Source: Pseudomonadota bacterium
GTDB lineage: Bacteria > Pseudomonadota > Gammaproteobacteria > Arenicellales > Poriferihabitantaceae
Assembly (NCBI GenBank): GCA_024226105.1
Contig: JAAELZ010000008.1
Span: forward strand, 1 to 20,626
Reading direction: 5' to 3'
DNA length: 20,626 nt
A program made the translations under genes and the position numbers. Positions 15,376-20,626 of the stretch are shown here, one piece after another. How positions within the stretch are numbered: the stretch's first letter is position 1; the number at the start of each line of letters is the position of its first letter. Under the pieces are notes generated by a model that saw only the letters and a program-made list of their open reading frames with translations, made no database searches and was not told the origin of the DNA.

Positions 15376-16887
15376 TCAGTCCCCTTCGGCTACGCCTTCC
15401 GCTCTGGCTTTGGCCCGCCGCGCCCGATAGCTCGGCAAGAGCACCAGGATCACGGCAATAGCCAGCAGCCCTAATGTCATCGGGCGTTCCCAGATAAATG
15501 CGGCACCATCATAGAGTTGCATGGAGCGCGAGAAATTATCCTCGAGCATGCCGCCGAGAATAAAACCGATCAGCAGCGGTGCCAGCGGATAATCAGCAAA
15601 TTTCAACGCTGTTGCACACACTCCAAAGCCCACCAGCAGCAGCAGTTCCGTCGCGTTGTTCTGACCGATGTAAGCGCCCATCAATGTAAAGAACAAAATG
15701 AACGGGATCAGATAGTTACGCGGCACTGACAATACTTTGGCGATATATGGTATCAGCGGCAGGTTCAGAATCAACAGTACCAGATTGCCGATGAACATGG
15801 ACACGATAACCGCCCAGAAAATCTGCGGCTCGTCGATCATCAGGCGCGGGCCTGGCGTCACATTAAGCGCGATCAGCGCCCCGAGCAGGATTGCCGTAGT
15901 TCCCGATCCGGGTATGCCAAGCGTTAGCAGAGGAACAAACGAACCGGTACACGCGGCGTTATTAGCAGTTTCGGGTGCGGCCAATCCTTTGATTGAACCG
16001 TGACCGAATTCTTCCTGTTCTTCTTTGGTTGCGATGTTGCGTTCAACTGCATAGCCCAGAAAGCTGGCAATCGTGGCTCCCGCGCCGGGCAATACGCCAA
16101 TGAAGAAGCCCTGCAATCCCTGCCGACCGATTACCGGTGCAATGGCGCGCGCCTCGGCTCGGCTGATGCGCAGATCCTTTATTTCGCCCTCCCCGCCTTT
16201 CAGTTCCTTCGGTTTAAGCACCAGAAACAACGCTTCTGGCAGCGCGAACATGGCCATCGCCAAAGTGATAAAGCCGAACCCGGATTGCAGATCCATGATC
16301 CCCATAGTGAATCTGGGCATATTAAACAATGCGCCCTCTCCGACAGTTGCCATGATCAATCCCAGCAAGGTCATCAGCATAGCTTTGGCGACTTGACCCG
16401 TGCCCGCAAAGGCCGCAATTGCAGACAGCCCCACCACCATCAGCGCGAAATATTCCGGCGAGTGGAACAACAGAGCGACAGATGACAGCGCCGGGGCGAA
16501 GATCATCAACAAGATCGCCCCAATTGTGCCGCCGCAGAAACTGGAGATCGCAGCAATGGACAGTGCCTTGCCTGCCATACCGTTCTTGGACATTGGATAG
16601 CCGTCGAAACTTGATGCCACCGTTCCCGCAACCCCGGGCGCGTTCAGCAGGATCGACGAAGTCGAGCCACCGAAAATCGCGCCATAATAGACTCCAGCCA
16701 AAAGGATCAGGGCAGCCGATGGGTCGCCCATCGAGATGGCGATCGGTATCATGATAGCAATTATCGACATTGGCCCGAGACCGGGAAGCATGCCGATAAA
16801 CGTTCCGATTAAGCAACCACAGATAACCATCAGAAGCATTTGCAGCGACAGGGCCGTTTGCAGGCCAATCAGAATTCCTTCTAGCAT
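15376..16887 (-). CDS. tctA: TctA, large membrane subunit of tripartite tricarboxylate transporter
   Basis: TctA is the main transport subunit of the TctCBA system, a secondary importer of citrate or other carboxylates that works with a periplasmic binding protein. This copy has 503 residues, the usual size, with about 11-12 helices. Family motifs are 'GMLPGLGPMSIIAIMIPI' (32-49), 'YYGAIFGGSTSSILLNAPG' (67-85), 'SFDGYPMSKNGMAGKAL' (93-109), and in the second half 'GVLPGAGATIASFLGYAVE' (about 266-284) and 'TLGIPGSGTTAILLGALIAL' (about 321-340). The two Gly-Pro motifs reflect the internal duplication of the family. AGGGGG lies five bases before the ATG at 16887, and the start follows the tctB stop by one base. 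It is complete, unlike the stub downstream. Confidence 0.95.
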   Translation of the reverse strand: MLEGILIGLQTALSLQMLLMVICGCLIGTFIGMLPGLGPMSIIAIMIPIAISMGDPSAALILLAGVYYGAIFGGSTSSILLNAPGVAGTVASSFDGYPMSKNGMAGKALSIAAISSFCGGTIGAILLMIFAPALSSVALLFHSPEYFALMVVGLSAIAAFAGTGQVAKAMLMTLLGLIMATVGEGALFNMPRFTMGIMDLQSGFGFITLAMAMFALPEALFLVLKPKELKGGEGEIKDLRISRAEARAIAPVIGRQGLQGFFIGVLPGAGATIASFLGYAVERNIATKEEQEEFGHGSIKGLAAPETANNAACTGSFVPLLTLGIPGSGTTAILLGALIALNVTPGPRLMIDEPQIFWAVIVSMFIGNLVLLILNLPLIPYIAKVLSVPRNYLIPFILFFTLMGAYIGQNNATELLLLVGFGVCATALKFADYPLAPLLIGFILGGMLEDNFSRSMQLYDGAAFIWERPMTLGLLAIAVILVLLPSYRARRAKARAEGVAEGD

Positions 16888-16888
16888 A

Positions 16889-17371
16889 TCAACCCCCTAG
16901 AAAACCGGGCAGTGGGCGCATGTAAATGCCGAGCACTTCCTGCACCAGATACCACACGGTAAATGTAGCAATCAGAGAGACGATTGCCATGATAAGCCAT
17001 CTCCGTTCGCCAAGGATAAAAGATCCCAGAAACAGAAATGCAGATGTCGAGAATATAAAGCCCGCGGGGCGCAGGCAAAGCGCATATATCACCATCAGTG
17101 CAAGCAACATCAGCGCTTGACCCAAGTGATAGTCCCCAAGACGGCGATAATCTATTTCGCCTGTATTTCCTTCGCTTTTCTCCAAACCCAACAGGATCAC
17201 CAAACAGGCAATTGCGGCCAGAATCGATAATACTTTGGGAAACGTGCTTGGCCAGATCGGATTGCGCATCATAAACGGCGCCAGATCTGCATCCATCGTA
17301 AACCAGGCGGTGTAGCCGTAGGCTAGACAGATGCATAGCAACACCAAAGCTATCCAGCGATCAAGAGCCAT
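16889..17371 (-). CDS. tctB: TctB, small membrane subunit of tripartite tricarboxylate transporter
   Basis: TctB is the small four-helix membrane subunit of the TctCBA transporter. The protein has 160 residues. Hydrophobic segments lie at about 6-24, 43-62, 84-104 and 112-146, the last probably two helices. 'RNPIWPSTFPKVLSI' (36-50) and 'RPAGFIFSTSAFLFLGS' (101-117) are the recognisable stretches; sequence conservation in this subunit is generally low, so the call leans on size, topology and position. GGAGA lies seven bases before the ATG. It follows tctC after a 70-base gap containing a hairpin, and precedes tctA by one base. Confidence 0.9.
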   Translation of the reverse strand: MALDRWIALVLLCICLAYGYTAWFTMDADLAPFMMRNPIWPSTFPKVLSILAAIACLVILLGLEKSEGNTGEIDYRRLGDYHLGQALMLLALMVIYALCLRPAGFIFSTSAFLFLGSFILGERRWLIMAIVSLIATFTVWYLVQEVLGIYMRPLPGFLGG

Positions 17372-17405
17372 CAGAAATTCTCCGGACTAAATATTAGTTT
17401 CAAAT

Positions 17406-17431
17406 AGTCGAGTGGAAGATCCCACCCGACT
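17406..17431 (-). terminator. Intercistronic hairpin between tctC and tctB
   Basis: Arms AGTCG-a-GTGG (17406-17415) and CCAC-c-CGACT (17422-17431) pair over nine positions with one mismatch and a 6-base loop. In the direction of transcription it starts 10 bases after the tctC stop and is followed by TATTTG, a poor T-run. It is probably a leaky terminator or a 3'-end stabiliser that leaves more tctC than tctBA message. Confidence 0.6.
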
Positions 17432-17441
17432 GTCGGCATCT

Positions 17442-18422
17442 TCAGAGGAAGCCGAGCTTTTTCATCAGATCACCAATGATCTGTTCCTGATTTTCCAGGA
17501 AGACTTTGAAGTCATCACCCGGGTTATGGATGTTCACCCAGCCATTACGGGCTCGTACGGTTTCCCACTCGGGCGTTTCGTACATTTGCGCGATGACAGC
17601 CTGGTACTTGGCTACATCTTCCGCAGGAAGACCTGGTGCGCCAAAGAAGCCGCGCCAGTTCACAAATGTGGTGTCGATGCCTTGTTCCTTCATTGTCATT
17701 GCATCAGGCGCGGCGCCAACACGCTCATCGGATGTCACACCAATGATTTTGACTTCGCCCGCGCTGGCCAGATCGACGGCTTCGGAAAACCCTGTGGACA
17801 AGGCCGCGATCTCACCAGACAGCAAGGCCGCCATAGCTTTACCGCCCGCGTCATACGGAACGTACTTGACCTCAAGAGCATCCTTGCCTGCGGCTTCGAA
17901 AACCATTGCTGCAACCAGGTGGTCCATGCCGCCAGGCACCGAACCGCCACCGATGGCAGTTGCACGGGAATCCGCATCAAATGCTGCGATCAGATCAGAC
18001 ATCGAGTTGATGGGACTATCCTTACCAACGACCAGCGCTGCATAATCGCCGATTGTACCGGAAACCAGCGTTAGATCCCGGAAGTTGTGCGGGAACACGC
18101 CAGTCAACGAGCGGATCACGATCGGGGTTGAATTGACCATAAGCGTGCCATGGTTACTTTCGGCGTTTTCGATCAGGAATCCTATCGCCTTACCGCCGCC
18201 GCCACCTGACATATTTTCGTAACTTGCTGTTCCGATCAAACCAGAATTGGTTAACGCCTCACCGGTTCCTCGTGCGGTACCATCCCAGCCACCGCCAGCG
18301 CCGCCCGGGATTAAGAAATGAATACTGTCTATATCCGCCGCATTTGCTCCGCTATTGAGCGCGAATGTCATCAGCGCAAGCATGGCTAGCTTTCTGATGC
18401 GTGTAGGTGTTCTTGATTTCAT
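17442..18422 (-). CDS. tctC: TctC, periplasmic substrate-binding protein of tripartite tricarboxylate transporter
   Basis: TctC is the periplasmic receptor (Bug/TctC family) that delivers carboxylates to TctAB. The 326-residue product has a signal peptide: MKSRTPTRIRKLAMLALM, then a hydrophobic stretch to Ala-Asn-Ala, likely cut after residue 28. 'IHFLIPGGAGGGWDGTARG' (34-52) is the ligand-contact loop of the family (usually PxPPGGxxD). 'ENMSGGGGGKAIGFLIE' and the later 'GSVPGGMDHLVAAMVFEAAG' are also family features. AGGAG lies eight bases before the ATG. The Trp just before the conserved Asp in the first loop suggests a subgroup of tricarboxylate-type TctC rather than the general Bug proteins, but the ligand cannot be fixed. 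It is first in its operon, and divergent from a citrate-type sensor kinase. Confidence 0.93.
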   Translation of the reverse strand: MKSRTPTRIRKLAMLALMTFALNSGANAADIDSIHFLIPGGAGGGWDGTARGTGEALTNSGLIGTASYENMSGGGGGKAIGFLIENAESNHGTLMVNSTPIVIRSLTGVFPHNFRDLTLVSGTIGDYAALVVGKDSPINSMSDLIAAFDADSRATAIGGGSVPGGMDHLVAAMVFEAAGKDALEVKYVPYDAGGKAMAALLSGEIAALSTGFSEAVDLASAGEVKIIGVTSDERVGAAPDAMTMKEQGIDTTFVNWRGFFGAPGLPAEDVAKYQAVIAQMYETPEWETVRARNGWVNIHNPGDDFKVFLENQEQIIGDLMKKLGFL

Positions 18423-18500
18423 TTAAATAACTCCTCGTTTTAGTGTTGATGTTACATTGTAGTAGCACTAATACTCCGTTGGATATAATGCGCAGGAAAA

Positions 18501-18541
18501 GAACATTAAATAACTATAATTACTTATGAACATTAAGTTCA
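18501..18541. promoter_or_regulatory. Candidate operator: 9-bp direct repeat and dyad between tctC and the sensor kinase
   Basis: GAACATTAA occurs at 18501-18509 and again at 18528-18536, 27 bases apart start to start. The second copy is part of a dyad, TGAAC-ATTAA-GTTCA (18527-18541). The DNA between is very AT-rich, as are known sites of CitB/DcuR-type regulators. The site lies about 80-120 bases from the tctC start and 35-75 bases from the kinase start, suitable for control of either. A TATAAT (18484-18489, plus strand) lies nearby without a -35 box. Confidence 0.4.
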
Positions 18542-18576
18542 CGATATTGCAAACACTAATTTTGTAAAATGCAGCC

Positions 18577-20199
18577 ATGAAACACCCGAACCTGAAAGCC
18601 CGAATGATCATGCTGCTTGGCCTGATGGCGCTCGTACAAACGGGGTTAATCGGATATTTCGCACTGCAATACCTTACCCGTTCACTGGACGACCAGATTG
18701 GACAACGGGCCATGCACGTGGCGAAAACAATCGCCACCATGCCCGAAATTGTAAAGGCTGTTCGCCGCTCGGATTCGACATTTCTGATCCCCCTGGCGGC
18801 GAAACTCGCACAAAAAAATGATGCCCTGTTTATTGTGATCGGCGATAAACAGGGCATTAGACTGGCCCACCCGAACCCGGAGAAAATCGGCCATTCCATG
18901 CAGGATGACGATGGAGATGACAATGCACCCGCACTGATACACGGCAAGGGTTATATTTCTAAAGCACTTGGGAGCCTGGGGCTTTCTATGCGCGGTAAAG
19001 CACCCATTTTGTCCGGCCAGGACAACCAGGTTGTCGGCGTAGTCTCTGTGGGTTATTTGCTGGATACGGTATCGACCACCATTAGCCGTTACCGGGCCAC
19101 GCTGCTCTTTGTAATACTCATCGCTTTTATCATTAGCGTATTAATCGCCATCTGGGCTGCCAACCATTTTAAGCGCGCCATTTTCGGGCTGGAACCCGAA
19201 CAGATCGCAGTACTATTTGAAGAACGCAATGCAACTATTGAAGCCGTTCGTGAAGGCATCATCGCGGTAAATGCAAAAGGCAACATTGTGACCATCAATC
19301 AAGCAGCCATCGACACACTAAAACTAAATAATGAGTTAAACGTGGTCGGTAAAAACATTCAGGATGTGCTGCCAGACAGTGAATTAATGACCGTTATCAA
19401 AAGTGGCCAGGCACAATATGATCAGGATACCTGGATCAATCAGCTGGAAGTTATTGTCAATCGTATACCGATTATCCAGAACGATCAGGTGACGGGCGTG
19501 GTCGCCAGTTTCCGGCGAAAAGACGATCTGGAAAAAATTACCCGAAAACTAAACGACCTTGAACAGTACACGGATACGCTGCGTAGCCAGGCACATGAAT
19601 ATTCAAACAAGCTACATACCATTGCCGGTTTAATTCAGCTGGACGCAAGACAGGAAGCCCTCGCGTTAATAGGCCAGGAATCAGAAGACCATCAGGCGCT
19701 GATTGAATTATTGCTAAAGGCCGTATCCGATCCAACTCTGGCAGCGTGTTTTCTTGGCAAATTCAGCCGGGCAAAAGAAATGGGGTTGAAACTTATTATT
19801 GACCCCGATAGCCACATGGCTGAACTGCCTCCATCCTTCCCGAAAGAGCACTTGATGACCATCATTGCCAACCTGGTTGACAATGCCTTTGAAGCTACTT
19901 TACAGGCACGGGGGCGTGGTGGCGAAATACGCGTATCGATGACCGACCTCGGCAACGATCTGGTTTTCGAATTTGAAGACCAGGGTAGCGGGATTAGCCT
20001 CGATGAAGCTGAAAACATGTTTGAAAAGGGCGTAAGCAGCAAAAAGGGAGATGAACATGGCTTTGGCCTGCATATCGTTAAAAAGCTCACCCGCCAGCTA
20101 TCCGGTGAAATCACCATAAACCCTTCTGACCAGGGGGGTAGCATTATTACTCTCTATTTGCCAAAAAACAGCATCACACAGGAGGTAGCGCCGGCATGA
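18577..20199 (+). CDS. CitA/DcuS-family sensor histidine kinase (carboxylate sensor)
   Basis: This 540-residue membrane kinase has the CitA/DcuS layout. Helix 1 is at about 11-31, a periplasmic PAS/Cache sensor domain at about 35-170, helix 2 at about 175-196, a cytoplasmic PAS domain at about 210-315, and a kinase core at about 330-530. The sensor keeps 'RLAHPNPEKIG' (Arg95, His98) and 'LSMRGKAPI' (Arg139, Lys141), matching the four main citrate contacts of Klebsiella CitA. The phosphoacceptor is His340 in 'LRSQAHEYSNKLHTIAGLIQ'. The N-box is 'ANLVDNAFEA' (431-440), G1 'EDQGSGI' (467-473) and G2 'GFGLHIVKKL' (495-504). Its stop overlaps the regulator's ATG by four bases. Being divergent from tctC, it most likely controls that operon. 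Whether the ligand is citrate or another carboxylate is open. Confidence 0.93.
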   Translation: MKHPNLKARMIMLLGLMALVQTGLIGYFALQYLTRSLDDQIGQRAMHVAKTIATMPEIVKAVRRSDSTFLIPLAAKLAQKNDALFIVIGDKQGIRLAHPNPEKIGHSMQDDDGDDNAPALIHGKGYISKALGSLGLSMRGKAPILSGQDNQVVGVVSVGYLLDTVSTTISRYRATLLFVILIAFIISVLIAIWAANHFKRAIFGLEPEQIAVLFEERNATIEAVREGIIAVNAKGNIVTINQAAIDTLKLNNELNVVGKNIQDVLPDSELMTVIKSGQAQYDQDTWINQLEVIVNRIPIIQNDQVTGVVASFRRKDDLEKITRKLNDLEQYTDTLRSQAHEYSNKLHTIAGLIQLDARQEALALIGQESEDHQALIELLLKAVSDPTLAACFLGKFSRAKEMGLKLIIDPDSHMAELPPSFPKEHLMTIIANLVDNAFEATLQARGRGGEIRVSMTDLGNDLVFEFEDQGSGISLDEAENMFEKGVSSKKGDEHGFGLHIVKKLTRQLSGEITINPSDQGGSIITLYLPKNSITQEVAPA

Positions 20200-20626
20200 A
20201 ACCGATTAGCGTTGTCATTGTTGAAGACGATCATAAAATCGCCGAAATACAATCCCGCTTTATCGAGCGTATACCAGGGTTTGAAGTCGTAGGGATAGCA
20301 CACAGCCTGGTTGAAGCGAATGACATCGTCGAAGTATTTCGCCCTGAACTGGTCTTGCTCGATGTTTATTTTCCAGATGGAAATGGGCTGAATTTTTTGC
20401 GCGATATTCGGGCCAGCGATCTGGGTGTAGACGTTATCCTGATTACCGCGGCCAAAGAGATAGACGTGTTCAAATCTGCGATGCATGGGGGCGTGTTTGA
20501 TTACATCCTCAAACCACTGGTATTCGATCGATTTAAAAACACCCTGACCAAGTTCTCAGCCCATCTGCAAAAGCTCGAAGATTTGAGTGCTCTTGCACAA
20601 ACGGATGTTGATCGCCTGCTTTCCGG
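20196..20626 (+). CDS. CitB/DcuR-type response regulator, C-terminus cut by window edge
   Basis: The visible 143 residues contain a complete receiver domain. The acidic pocket is Glu10-Asp11-Asp12 in 'VVIVEDDHKIAEI', the phosphorylated aspartate is Asp56 in 'LVLLDVYFPDGNGL', Thr84 lies in 'VILITAAKEIDVFKSAM' and Lys106-Pro107 in 'DYILKPLVFDRF'. The wording DVYFPDGNGL and DYILKPL is typical of the CitB/DcuR/DctR group that partners CitA/DcuS kinases. The DNA-binding helix-turn-helix domain must lie beyond the right edge. AGGAGG lies ten bases before the ATG, and the ATG overlaps the kinase stop (ATGA), so kinase and regulator are made together. Confidence 0.93.
   Translation, partial: MKPISVVIVEDDHKIAEIQSRFIERIPGFEVVGIAHSLVEANDIVEVFRPELVLLDVYFPDGNGLNFLRDIRASDLGVDVILITAAKEIDVFKSAMHGGVFDYILKPLVFDRFKNTLTKFSAHLQKLEDLSALAQTDVDRLLS

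Noticed and set aside
16322..16816. Long alternative minus-strand frame within tctA
   Set aside because: It lies entirely inside the well supported tctA gene in another frame and shows no family motif.
18484..18489. Perfect TATAAT on the plus strand upstream of the kinase
   Set aside because: No -35 hexamer at the right distance and the leader would be about 80 bases; not called as a promoter.
1..20626. Search for tRNA, rRNA, CRISPR arrays, phage or transposase genes
   Set aside because: No such feature was seen by eye; the only mobile-element hint is the palindrome at 6249-6270.

Overview
The window reads as chromosomal DNA of a gammaproteobacterium with roughly balanced base composition. 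The main pointer is the block DUF971 - ubiE - ubiJ - ubiB, a gene order typical of Gammaproteobacteria. No rRNA, tRNA, CRISPR array or intact insertion sequence was seen. The genus cannot be fixed from the sequence.

Layout, left to right. (1) 1-792, minus strand: a conserved hypothetical gene cut by the left edge and a small membrane protein. (2) 1033-4469, plus: DUF971 protein, then the ubiquinone genes ubiE, ubiJ and ubiB. (3) 4503-6233, plus: a ClC-type anion channel with C-terminal CBS domains that lacks the gating and proton glutamates of the exchangers. A GGGGTC-A-GACCCC palindrome lies just after it. (4) 6280-7721, minus: two secreted proteins of unknown function, one with four copies of a 28-residue repeat, the other small and rich in Met and Cys. 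(5) 7895-13058: a branched-chain amino acid type ABC transporter. Two ATPases and two permeases are on the plus strand; the binding protein is on the minus strand and converges on them at a strong shared bidirectional terminator. (6) 13185-14834, minus: a membrane acyltransferase (family 3) with an extra N-terminal extracytoplasmic domain. (7) 15017-18422, minus: a tripartite tricarboxylate transporter operon tctC-tctB-tctA, followed by the C-terminal stub of a second, different tctA. (8) 18577 to the right edge, plus: a CitA/DcuS-type sensor kinase and its response regulator (cut by the edge), divergent from tctC.

How they fit together: sections 7 and 8 look like one functional unit. The kinase keeps all four residues that bind citrate in CitA, so it probably senses a tri- or dicarboxylate and switches on the divergent transporter. 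The 154-base intergenic region holds a dyad and a 9-bp direct repeat that could be the regulator's binding site. The tctA stub suggests that the operon beside this sensor was replaced or duplicated by recombination. This is the most interesting evolutionary signal in the window. The best biochemical oddity is the ClC protein; the least explained proteins are the secreted repeat protein and its Cys/Met-rich neighbour.
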